A DNA stretch of 49,792 bases, taken from NCBI RefSeq assembly GCF_023516615.1, contig NZ_JAMGBF010000133.1, forward strand, positions 1 through 49,792, read 5' to 3'. Under the pieces are notes generated by a model. It was given only the letters and a program-made list of their open reading frames with translations, ran no database searches and was not told where the DNA came from. This document shows, in pieces, positions 40,813 through 48,418 of the stretch (position 1 is its first letter; each line of letters opens with the position of its first letter). Both the position numbers and the translations under genes were made by a program. Source of the stretch: Streptomyces panaciradicis (GTDB lineage: Bacteria; Actinomycetota; Actinomycetes; Streptomycetales; Streptomycetaceae).

Positions 40813-41982
40813 TCACTGCCTGCCGGGCCACAGTGCCGGGTCCGGCGCGAAACGGATCCGCAGCTCGCCCTCGCGCAGCGCGGCCCCGTCGACGGTGCAG
40901 CGGCGCAGGGCGGAGGGCAGGGACACGATCCGGCGGAAGGCGCCCGCGCTGACGACGAGTTCGTCGCCGCGCCGGATCAGGTCCAGGTCACCGCGTATCG
41001 CGCCGGGCAGGGGGATGTGCCAGACGAGCACGCCGTCCGCGGCGAGCCGGTCCACGACCGGCCACTCGACGGTGGAGGTCGCGTCGTTGACGCCGGGCAC
41101 GGGCAGCGCGGTGAGGTCGTCGGTGCCGCGCGGGTCGCGGCCGAGGTGGTGGACCGGCCGGACGTCGTACGACTCCCGCCATTCCTCCAGTGCCTTGCGC
41201 TGCTGGGCGAGGGGCCCGGCCAGCCAGCCGTCCGCCGCGGACTCGGGCAGCACCCGGTTGGCGACCAGGGCGTCGGGGCGCAGGCCGCGCAGGGCGAGGG
41301 CGAGGGTGGCGGCGCGCACGGCGTCGGCCCCGGCCGGTCCGGGCTCGGCGACCAGCCGCACGACGGTGCCGCGGTCGGCGAGCACGGCCTCGACGGCGCC
41401 GAGCTCCAGGTCCCACCGGGCGGCGGTCTCGTACAGCCACTCCGAGGGCATGGGGACCCCGGCCAGCCGGCCGAGGACGGGTCGCAGGGCGCGGGCCGCC
41501 TGCCGCTCGGGCGGCAGCAGCCGGCGCAGGTAGCGGCGCAGTTCCTCGGGCAGCGAGAGCAGGGCGAGGGCCTGGGCGGTGGCGGGGAGGTCGACGACCA
41601 GCAGGTCGTGCGCCTCGGCGAGGGCCGCGTCGCGCAGCGCCCGCAGCAGGGTCAGCTCCTCGGCCCCGGGCAGCGGGGTGACCTCCTCGGCGTCCAGCCG
41701 GGAGGCGCCGAGCAGGTCCAGGACGTTGGCCGCGCGCTCCTGGAAACCGGTGAGGTCGTCGCGGAAACCGGCGGTGGCGTCGGGGCGCCAGGCGGTGAGG
41801 TTCGGGGCGACGGTGGTGGGGGCCGGGCCGGTGGCCGCGCCGAGGGCCGTGCCGAGGGCGTCGGTGCGGTCGGCACTGAGCACCAGGGTGCGGGTGCCCT
41901 CGCGGGCGGCGGCCAGGGCGGTGGCGGCCGCGATGGTGCTACGACCGCTGCCGCCAGGGCCGGTGATCAGGATGGTGCGCAT
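40813..41982 (-). CDS. ArsA/GET3-like ATPase with altered P-loop
   Basis: 389 residues from ATG 41982. P-loop region LITGPGGSGRSTIAAATALA (residues 5-24): compared with the ArsA signature GKGGVGKST both lysines are replaced (Pro and Arg). DLLVVDLPATAQALALLSLP corresponds to the DTAPTGHTLRLL switch region, and the C-terminus is a small beta domain as in ArsA/GET3. The counterpart in M. tuberculosis is Rv2184c. A client-binding or membrane-insertion role is possible; arsenite transport is unlikely because there is no arsB. The SRPBCC gene is 44 bases upstream. Confidence 0.85.
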   Translation of the reverse strand: MRTILITGPGGSGRSTIAAATALAAAREGTRTLVLSADRTDALGTALGAATGPAPTTVAPNLTAWRPDATAGFRDDLTGFQERAANVLDLLGASRLDAEEVTPLPGAEELTLLRALRDAALAEAHDLLVVDLPATAQALALLSLPEELRRYLRRLLPPERQAARALRPVLGRLAGVPMPSEWLYETAARWDLELGAVEAVLADRGTVVRLVAEPGPAGADAVRAATLALALRGLRPDALVANRVLPESAADGWLAGPLAQQRKALEEWRESYDVRPVHHLGRDPRGTDDLTALPVPGVNDATSTVEWPVVDRLAADGVLVWHIPLPGAIRGDLDLIRRGDELVVSAGAFRRIVSLPSALRRCTVDGAALREGELRIRFAPDPALWPGRQ

Positions 41983-42026
41983 GATGGTGAACGGTACCGT
42001 CGCGCGCCCGTCGCAAACCGCCGCGT

Positions 42027-42470
42027 CTACTTCTCCCCGGCCTCGACGCGCTTCTTCAGTCCGGCCAGCGCCCGGTCGATGATGACCTTCTCGGCCTTGC
42101 GCTTGATCATCCCGAGCATCGGGATCTTCACGTCGACGGTGAGCCGGTAGGTGACCTCGGTCGCGCCGGCCCCGGCGGGCTTGAGGATGTACGTCCCGTC
42201 GAGCGAGCGCAGCATCTGCGACTTCACCAGCGTCCAGGAGACCTCGTTCTGCCCGGTCCAGGTGTAGGCGAGCACCTGGTCGTCCTTGATGGCGCCCGCG
42301 TCCATGACCAGGCGGACCTGCTCGGCACGCCCCTGGGCGTCGGTCTGCAGGACCTCCGCCTCCTTCACCTCGCCGGTCCAGTCGGGGTAGCGCGCGAAGT
42401 CGGCGATCACCCCCATGACGTCGGCCGGTGCCGCCTCGATCGTGATGCTCGAGCTGGTGTGTTCCGCCAT
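42027..42470 (-). CDS. SRPBCC (START-like) domain protein
   Basis: 147 residues from ATG 42470 with GGAGGAG 8 bases upstream. A polyketide-cyclase/dehydrase-like helix-grip fold: SSSITIEAAPADVMGVIADF, ARYPDWTGEVKEAEVL, VSWTLVKSQMLRSLDGTYIL, EVTYRLTVDVKIPMLG and a long C-terminal helix. It binds a hydrophobic ligand in a central pocket; the ligand is unknown. Rv2185c occupies the same place in M. tuberculosis next to the ArsA-like gene, so the pair probably works together. Confidence 0.9.
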   Translation of the reverse strand: MAEHTSSSITIEAAPADVMGVIADFARYPDWTGEVKEAEVLQTDAQGRAEQVRLVMDAGAIKDDQVLAYTWTGQNEVSWTLVKSQMLRSLDGTYILKPAGAGATEVTYRLTVDVKIPMLGMIKRKAEKVIIDRALAGLKKRVEAGEK

Positions 42471-42562
42471 CGCCGTGGCTCCTCCAGATGCGGGCCGGTA
42501 AAGAGGTGTGCGTGCGCACGTGTGTGCAGCGTGAAGGCTACCGCGCACGTGAGCGCCCGAGT

Positions 42563-43381
42563 TCACCCCCTGCCCGCGTTCACCGGCCATTCCAGCGCCC
42601 AGGGCCGGCCGGTCCCCGCGAAGTGCCCCACGTTCACGCACTCGGTGGCCCCGATCCGCATGCGCCGTACCAGCGGCTGGTGGACGTGGCCGAACAGGGC
42701 GTAGCGGGGCCGGGTCCTCCTGATCGCCTCCAGCAGGGCCACGCTGCCCCGCTCGAAGCGCCGGGCCACCGTGTCGTAGACGAGTTCGGGCACCTCCGGC
42801 GGGATGTGCGTGCACAGCACGTCGACCTCGCCGACGGCCTCGATCTTCGCCGCGTACTCCTCGTCGTCGATCTCGTACGGCGTGCGCATCGGGGTGCGCA
42901 GGCCGCCGCCGACGAAGCCGAACGTCCAGCCGCCGATCTCCACGCGCTCGCCGTCGAGCACGGTCGTCCCCGGTCCGGCGTACTCGGGCCAGAGGGCCGG
43001 CATATCGACATTGCCGTACGTGGCGTACGTCGGGGCCGGAAGGGCCGCGAACATCTCGGCGTACTGCTTGCGCACCGCCTTCTCGATCGCGGTGCGCCGG
43101 TCCGTGCCGATGCCCGCCCACAGCCGGGCGCCGAACGCGCGGGCCTCCTCGAAGCGGCGGGCGGTACGCAGTTCGACGAGGTGGTCGGCGTTCTCCGTGC
43201 CGAACAGGTCGGGGAAGATCCCGCGCGAGTGGTCGGCGTAGTCCAGGAAGAGGACCAGGTCACCGAGGCAGATCAGGGCGTCCGCACCCTCGCCGGCCCG
43301 GGCCAGGTCGCGGGCGTTGCCGTGCACGTCGCTGACCACGTGGACGCGGGTGGTGCGCCTGCCGGCCGGTGTGGATGCCAT
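42563..43381 (-). CDS. Calcineurin-like metallophosphoesterase
   Basis: 272 residues from ATG 43381. Metal motifs: VVSDVHGNARDL (D-x-H), LICLGDLVLFLD (GD), YGNVDMPALW (GN, with Val-Asp in place of His-Asp/Glu), CTHIPPEVPE and FGHVHQPLVRRMRIGATECV. It is likely a cytoplasmic phosphodiesterase or phosphatase; substrate unknown. TACCCT lies 8 bases before the ATG, so a leaderless mRNA is plausible. It is divergent from the acyl-CoA synthetase gene. Confidence 0.9.
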   Translation of the reverse strand: MASTPAGRRTTRVHVVSDVHGNARDLARAGEGADALICLGDLVLFLDYADHSRGIFPDLFGTENADHLVELRTARRFEEARAFGARLWAGIGTDRRTAIEKAVRKQYAEMFAALPAPTYATYGNVDMPALWPEYAGPGTTVLDGERVEIGGWTFGFVGGGLRTPMRTPYEIDDEEYAAKIEAVGEVDVLCTHIPPEVPELVYDTVARRFERGSVALLEAIRRTRPRYALFGHVHQPLVRRMRIGATECVNVGHFAGTGRPWALEWPVNAGRG

Positions 43382-43439
43382 GACGATCAAGGGTAGGCGT
43401 GTGCGGTGTACGTGAACAGTGCCGGGCCCGCCTGCGGTT

Positions 43440-43449
43440 ACTGGCCAGT
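43440..43449. promoter_or_regulatory. Palindrome in the fadD/phosphoesterase intergenic region
   Basis: ACTGGCCAGT is a perfect 10-base palindrome, extended as TTACTGGCCAGTCAGTTAG. It lies about 230 bases before the acyl-CoA synthetase start and 60 bases before the phosphoesterase start. The half-site CAGTCAGT is also seen in the operators at 10180 and 20741. A TetR-type site is possible. Confidence 0.35.
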
Positions 43450-43676
43450 CAGTTAGCGGGTGGACTACCGTACGCGGAGGAACACCAAACCGTGTGACGC
43501 AGCGAACATCTCGCCGGGACCCCCTGTCGAAGAAGCCATACCGGCGGGTAACGTCCGGGCAGTCCAGTCGTGCTCAGGATTTCAACCAGTGATCACCTGA
43601 GTACCTGCCCGAGCCTTGGACCGACCGTCGCATCACACAACGTCGTGGCGCCGGCGCCCTATGAGGAGCAGCAGTC

Positions 43677-45473
43677 TTGCGCGAGTTCAGCCTTCCGGCT
43701 TTGTACGAGGTCCCTGCGGACGGCAATCTCACCGACATCGTCCGGAGAAACGCAGCGCAGCACCCCGATGTGGCCGTCATCGCCCGCAAGGTGGACGGGG
43801 CGTGGCAGGACGTGACGGCCACCGCCTTCCAGGCCGAGGTGCGGGCGGCCGCGAAGGGCCTCATCGCCTCGGGCGTCCAGCCCGGCGACCGGGTGGGCCT
43901 GATGTCGCGCACGCGTTACGAGTGGACGCTGCTGGACTTCGCCATCTGGAGCGCGGGCGCGGTCACCGTGCCGGTGTACGAGACCAGCTCGCCGGAGCAG
44001 GTGCAGTGGATCCTGTCGGACTCGGGCGCCACGGCGGTCGTCGTCGAGCTGGACACCCACGCGGCCGCGGTCGAGTCGGTGCGCGACCGGCTGCCCGCCC
44101 TCAAGCACGTCTGGCAGCTCGAGGCCGGCGCGGTCGAGGAGCTGGGCGAGCTCGGCAAGGGCGTCACCGACGCCATGGTCGAGGACCGCAGCTCGCTGGC
44201 GAGAGCCGACGACCCGGCGACGATCGTCTACACCTCCGGCACCACCGGCCGCCCCAAGGGCTGCGTGCTCACCCACCGCAGCTTCTTCGCCGAGTGCGGC
44301 AACATCGTCGAGCGCCTGCGGCCGCTGTTCCGCACCGGCGAGTGCTCCGTGCTGCTGTTCCTGCCCCTCGCGCACGTCTTCGGCCGGCTGGTGCAGATCG
44401 CCCCGATGATGGCGCCGATCAAGCTCGGCTGCGTCCCGGACATCAAGAACCTCACCGACGAACTGGCCTCCTTCCGGCCGACGTTGATCCTCGGCGTCCC
44501 GCGCGTCTTCGAGAAGGTCTACAACTCGGCGCGCGCCAAGGCCCAGGCGGACGGCAAGGGCAAGATCTTCGACAAGGCCGCGGACACCGCGATCGCGTAC
44601 AGCAAGGCGCTGGACACCCCCTCGGGCCCGTCGCTCGGTCTGCGGATCAAGCACAAGACGTTCGACAAGCTGGTCTTCAGCAAGCTGCGGGCCGTGCTGG
44701 GCGGGCGCGGCGAGTACGCCATCTCCGGCGGCGCCCCGCTCGGCGAGCGGCTGGGGCACTTCTTCCGCGGGATCGGCTTCACGGTCCTGGAGGGCTACGG
44801 CCTGACCGAGTCCTGCGCGGCGACCGCCTTCAACCCCTGGGACCGTACGAAGATCGGCACGGTCGGACAGCCGCTGCCCGGCTCGGTCATCCGGATCGCG
44901 GACGACGGCGAGGTGCTGCTGCACGGCGAGCACCTGTTCAAGGGCTACTGGAACAACGAGGCCGCCACGGCCGAGGCGCTGACCGACGGCTGGTTCCACA
45001 CCGGTGACATCGGCACCCTCGACGAGGACGGCTACCTCAGGATCACCGGCCGCAAGAAGGAGATCATCGTGACCGCGGGCGGCAAGAACGTCGCCCCGGC
45101 CGTGATCGAGGACCGCATCCGGGCGCACGCGCTGGTCGCGGAGTGCATGGTGGTGGGCGACGGGCGGCCGTTCGTGGGCGCGCTGGTCACCATCGACGAG
45201 GAGTTCCTGGGCCGTTGGGCCGCCGAGCACGGCAAGCCCGAAGGAGTGACCGCGGCGTCGCTGCGCGAGGACCCGGATCTGCTCGCGGCGATCCAGGACG
45301 CGGTCGACGACGGCAACGCCGCGGTGTCGAAGGCGGAATCGGTGCGGAAGTTCCGCATTCTGTCCTCCCAGTTCACGGAGGAGTCGGGCCACCTGACGCC
45401 CTCGCTGAAGCTGAAGCGGAACGTGGTGGCGAAGGACTACGCGGGCGAGATCGAGGCGATCTACGCGAAGTAG
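43677..45473 (+). CDS. Long-chain acyl-CoA synthetase (FadD15-like)
   Basis: 598 residues from TTG 43677 with AGGAG 8 bases upstream. It activates fatty acids to acyl-CoA through an acyl-adenylate. AMP-binding motifs: IVYTSGTTGRPKGCVLTH (about 182-199), VLEGYGLTESCAATAFNPWD, GWFHTGDIGTLDEDGYLRIT and GRKKEIIVTAGGKNVAPAVI with the catalytic Lys downstream. It is equivalent by sequence and place to M. tuberculosis FadD15 (Rv2187). The 286-base gap before it holds its promoter and a palindrome. It converges with the cholesterol oxidase gene, 19 bases between stops. Confidence 0.95.
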   Translation: MREFSLPALYEVPADGNLTDIVRRNAAQHPDVAVIARKVDGAWQDVTATAFQAEVRAAAKGLIASGVQPGDRVGLMSRTRYEWTLLDFAIWSAGAVTVPVYETSSPEQVQWILSDSGATAVVVELDTHAAAVESVRDRLPALKHVWQLEAGAVEELGELGKGVTDAMVEDRSSLARADDPATIVYTSGTTGRPKGCVLTHRSFFAECGNIVERLRPLFRTGECSVLLFLPLAHVFGRLVQIAPMMAPIKLGCVPDIKNLTDELASFRPTLILGVPRVFEKVYNSARAKAQADGKGKIFDKAADTAIAYSKALDTPSGPSLGLRIKHKTFDKLVFSKLRAVLGGRGEYAISGGAPLGERLGHFFRGIGFTVLEGYGLTESCAATAFNPWDRTKIGTVGQPLPGSVIRIADDGEVLLHGEHLFKGYWNNEAATAEALTDGWFHTGDIGTLDEDGYLRITGRKKEIIVTAGGKNVAPAVIEDRIRAHALVAECMVVGDGRPFVGALVTIDEEFLGRWAAEHGKPEGVTAASLREDPDLLAAIQDAVDDGNAAVSKAESVRKFRILSSQFTEESGHLTPSLKLKRNVVAKDYAGEIEAIYAK

Positions 45474-45492
45474 TACGCCTGCTGACGGAGCG

Positions 45493-47133
45493 TCATGGCG
45501 CGGTGTCCTCGACGAGGACCCGCGCCATCGTCCGTTCGGCGAGCGCGGTGATGGTGACGAACGGGTTCACGCCGATGTTGCCCGGCACGAGCGAGCCGTC
45601 GGTGACGTACAGCCTCGGATACCCCTTCACCCGGCCGTAGTCGTCGGTGGCCTTGCCGAGCACGCAGCCGCCGAGCGGGTGGTAGCAGAAGTCGTCGGCG
45701 AAGACCTTGCTGCTCGAACCGAACAGGTCGTAGCGGTAGATGGTGGCGTTGGCCGCGTTGATCCGGTCGAACAGTTTCTTGGCCATGGCGACCGAGACGG
45801 CGCTCTGGGCCGCCGTCCAGCCCAGCTTGACCCGGCCGCTCGCGGAGTCGTAGGTGAAGCTCGCCCGCTCCGGGTTCTTGGTGATCGCCAGATAGAGGCT
45901 GACCCAGGTCTCCAGCCCCGTCGGCAGCGGGGCGATCTCGGCGAAGACCGGGTTGTCGGCGTTGGCCCAGTCGTCGATGCCCATGACGGGCATGGTCGAC
46001 TGGTTGGCGCCGGTGGTGTCCCACAGGTGGTTGGCGCGGCCCACCATGGTGTTGCCGTTGGGCCCCCAGCCGGCCCCGACCGTGGAGTTCAGCGCGGGCA
46101 GCGCCCCCGTGTCCCGGGCCCGGACGAGGAGTTCGGTGGTGCCGAGGCTGCCGCCGCCGAGGAAGAGGTACGTGCAGGCGTACTGCTTGGTCTCCACGAC
46201 CGCGCCGGTCAGGTCGATGCGGTCGGCGGTCAGCACCCAGCTGCCGTCGCCCGCCCGGCTGATGGAGCGCACCTTCTCCAGGGTGTTGATGGTGACGTTC
46301 CCGGTGCCGAGCGCGGCGGCCAGATACGACTTGTCGAGGCTGCGCTTGCCGTAGTTGTTGCCGTAGATGACCTCCTGCCCGAGCGCGGACTTCGTGGCCG
46401 TGCCGGCCGCCTCGCGCTGCATGTAGGCGAAGTCGTAGACGCTGGGGACGAACGTGGTCTTCAGCCCGGTGTTCTGGGCGTGCTTGCGGGACACGCGCGT
46501 GAAGCGGTACCACTCCGTCGACTCGAACCACGTGGGGTCGACGGTGTTGACGCCGAGCATGGAGTTGGCCCGGGGGAAGTACGTGCGGTACATCTCGTCC
46601 GCGTCGACGGTGGGGAACTGCTCCGCGAAGTAGGACTTCAGGGGCGTGACGGCCATCGAGCCGTTGACCAGGGAGCCGCCGCCGACCCCGCGCCCGACGT
46701 AGACGGACATGTTGTCGTAGTGGACGCGGTCCAGGGCGCCGGGGTAGGGGCTGATGTCCTTGTTGACGACGTCCAGCCACAGGAAGGTGGCCAGCGGGGC
46801 CTCGGTGCGGGTGCGGAACCACATGGAGCGCTGGTCCGGGTTGGCGGTGGAGCAGAACACCTTGCCGTCGGGGCCCGGGGTGTTCCACAGCCGGCCCATC
46901 TCCAGGACCAGGGTGCGGATACCGGCCTGGGCGAGGCGGAGGGCGGCGACGGCGCCGCCGTAGCCCGAACCGACCACGATGGCGGGCGCGTTGTCGACGG
47001 CCGCCGCCTCCTCCGCGGCCTGCGCGGACGTGAGGCCGATGCGGGTGAGTCCGGCCGCGGCGGCGGCCTGGAGGGCCGCCATGCCCAGTATGTGACGTCT
47101 CGTCAGCTGACGCTGCATCAGTTTTGCTGTCAT
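45493..47133 (-). CDS. choA: Secreted cholesterol oxidase (GMC family)
   Basis: 546 residues from ATG 47133. A Tat signal peptide opens the protein (LTRRHILGMAALQAAAAAGL, likely cut near AQA-A, residue 39). FAD fold: AIVVGSGYGGAVAALRLAQA; then GRGVGGGSLVNGSMAV. The residues known for Streptomyces cholesterol oxidase are in place: Glu in FAEIAPLPTGLETW, His in FCYHPLGGCVLGKA, Asn in GVNPFVTITALAE. It oxidises and isomerises cholesterol to cholest-4-en-3-one outside the cell, using O2. No cytochrome P450 choP gene adjoins it. It lies between fadD and pimB', which are neighbours in relatives as I recall, so it is probably an insertion here. Confidence 0.95.
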   Translation of the reverse strand: MTAKLMQRQLTRRHILGMAALQAAAAAGLTRIGLTSAQAAEEAAAVDNAPAIVVGSGYGGAVAALRLAQAGIRTLVLEMGRLWNTPGPDGKVFCSTANPDQRSMWFRTRTEAPLATFLWLDVVNKDISPYPGALDRVHYDNMSVYVGRGVGGGSLVNGSMAVTPLKSYFAEQFPTVDADEMYRTYFPRANSMLGVNTVDPTWFESTEWYRFTRVSRKHAQNTGLKTTFVPSVYDFAYMQREAAGTATKSALGQEVIYGNNYGKRSLDKSYLAAALGTGNVTINTLEKVRSISRAGDGSWVLTADRIDLTGAVVETKQYACTYLFLGGGSLGTTELLVRARDTGALPALNSTVGAGWGPNGNTMVGRANHLWDTTGANQSTMPVMGIDDWANADNPVFAEIAPLPTGLETWVSLYLAITKNPERASFTYDSASGRVKLGWTAAQSAVSVAMAKKLFDRINAANATIYRYDLFGSSSKVFADDFCYHPLGGCVLGKATDDYGRVKGYPRLYVTDGSLVPGNIGVNPFVTITALAERTMARVLVEDTAP

Positions 47134-47173
47134 GCGCGCAGCATGGGCGGATTATCGGGTTCCGGCTAGGCCT

Positions 47174-48316
47174 CTATAGCAGCGTCTTCAACTTTTCCGC
47201 GAGCAGGTCCCAGCGCCACTTCTCCTCCACCCACTCGCGCCCCCGCTCCCCCATCCGGCGCCTGAGTTCCGCGTCCCCGAGGAGGACGACGATCCGCTCG
47301 GCCGCCTCCTCCGGGGAGCCGCCGCGCACCACCCAGCCGGTCTCGCCGTCCAGCACGGCGTCGGGGGCGCCGCCGGAGTCGCCGGCGACCACCGGCAGGC
47401 CGGTCGCGGACGCCTCCAGGTAGACGATCCCGAGCCCCTCGACGTCGAGGCCGCCGCGCCGGGTCCGGCACGGCATGGCGAACACGTCCCCGGCGCCGTA
47501 GTGCGCGGGCAGCTCGGACCAGGGCACGGCGCCGGTGAACCGCACGGAGCCGGCGACGCCGGTCTCCTCGGCCAGCTTGCGCAGGTCCTTCTCGTAGGGC
47601 CCGCCGCCGACGACCAGCAGCGCCGCCTCCGGCTCGGCGGCCAGGATGCGGGGCATCGCGAGGATGAGGGTGTCCTGGCCCTTGCGCGGCACCAGCCGGG
47701 AGACGCACACGACCACCGGCCGGTCGGTCAGTCCCAGCCGGGCCCGCACGGCGTCGCCGCCCGAGGCCGGGTGGAAGACCTTCTCGTCGACGCCCGGCGG
47801 CAGCTGCACCATCCGGCCGGCCGCCGCGGGCGTCAGGGCGGAGGCGATCCGTGAGCGCGTGTACTCGCCGAGGTAGGTGACGGTATCCGTCGCCTCCCCG
47901 ATCCGGCGCAGCAGCTGCCGTGCGGCGGGCAGCTGGGCCCAGCCCGCCTCGTGCCCGTGGGTGGTGGCCACCAGCCGCTCGGCGCCGGCCTTCCTGAGCG
48001 CCGGCGCCATCAGCCCGAGCGGCGCCGCCGCCCCGAACCACACCGACGTGCAGCCGTGCTCCCGCAGCAGTCCGACCGCCGTACGCGTCGCCGCCGGCGT
48101 CGGCAGCAGCATCGTCGTACGGTCGCGTACGACGGTGAAGGGCTGCTCGGCGTCGAAGGCGGCGGTCGCCTCGACGCCCTCCCTGCTCCGCCTCCACGTG
48201 GACGCGTAGACGACCAGCCGCTCGGGGTCCAGCCGCAGCGCCATGTTGTGCAGGAACGCCTGGATGCCGCCGGGGCGGGGCGGGAAGTCGTTCGTCACGA
48301 TCAGGGTCTTGCGCAC
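47174..48316 (-). CDS. pimB: PimB'-like mannosyltransferase (GT4)
   Basis: 380 residues from GTG 48316 (VRKTLIVTNDFPPRPGGIQA). GT-B fold with the GT4 signatures VVCVSRLVPRKGQDTLILAM and CRTRRGGLDVEGLGIVYLEA, followed by SATGLPVVAGDSGGAPDAVL; the EGLGIVYLE segment is the E-x7-E sugar-nucleotide site. The best match is PimB', which adds the second mannose to phosphatidylinositol mannoside from GDP-mannose at the inner membrane face. TAGGGT (48329-48324) is 7 bases before the GTG, so the mRNA is likely leaderless. It is divergent from the GT87 gene. Confidence 0.92.
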   Translation of the reverse strand: MRKTLIVTNDFPPRPGGIQAFLHNMALRLDPERLVVYASTWRRSREGVEATAAFDAEQPFTVVRDRTTMLLPTPAATRTAVGLLREHGCTSVWFGAAAPLGLMAPALRKAGAERLVATTHGHEAGWAQLPAARQLLRRIGEATDTVTYLGEYTRSRIASALTPAAAGRMVQLPPGVDEKVFHPASGGDAVRARLGLTDRPVVVCVSRLVPRKGQDTLILAMPRILAAEPEAALLVVGGGPYEKDLRKLAEETGVAGSVRFTGAVPWSELPAHYGAGDVFAMPCRTRRGGLDVEGLGIVYLEASATGLPVVAGDSGGAPDAVLDGETGWVVRGGSPEEAAERIVVLLGDAELRRRMGERGREWVEEKWRWDLLAEKLKTLL

Positions 48317-48323
48317 GCCGCCG

Positions 48324-48329
48324 ACCCTA
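48324..48329 (-). promoter_or_regulatory. -10 element of the PimB'-like gene (leaderless)
   Basis: TAGGGT on the minus strand ends 7 bases before the GTG at 48316. Confidence 0.5.
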
Positions 48330-48418
48330 TCCAAAGGCCACCCCGCCGCCGGGTCCGGCCCGTCCGCTCGGCCGCGCGCGGCCGCGTGTGTGGCACGCAC
48401 ACAGCCGGGCAGGACATC

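Noticed and set aside
39139..42150. Kilobase-scale plus-strand frame under glkA, DUF5304 and ArsA-like genes
   Set aside because: It runs unbroken across three recognisable minus-strand genes and their gaps; composition is that of a shadow frame.
43590..43605. Half of a MacR-type box (TGAGTAC) near CTGAGTACCTG
   Set aside because: Only one half-site is present; the second arm GTACTCA is missing, so I do not call a MacR site.
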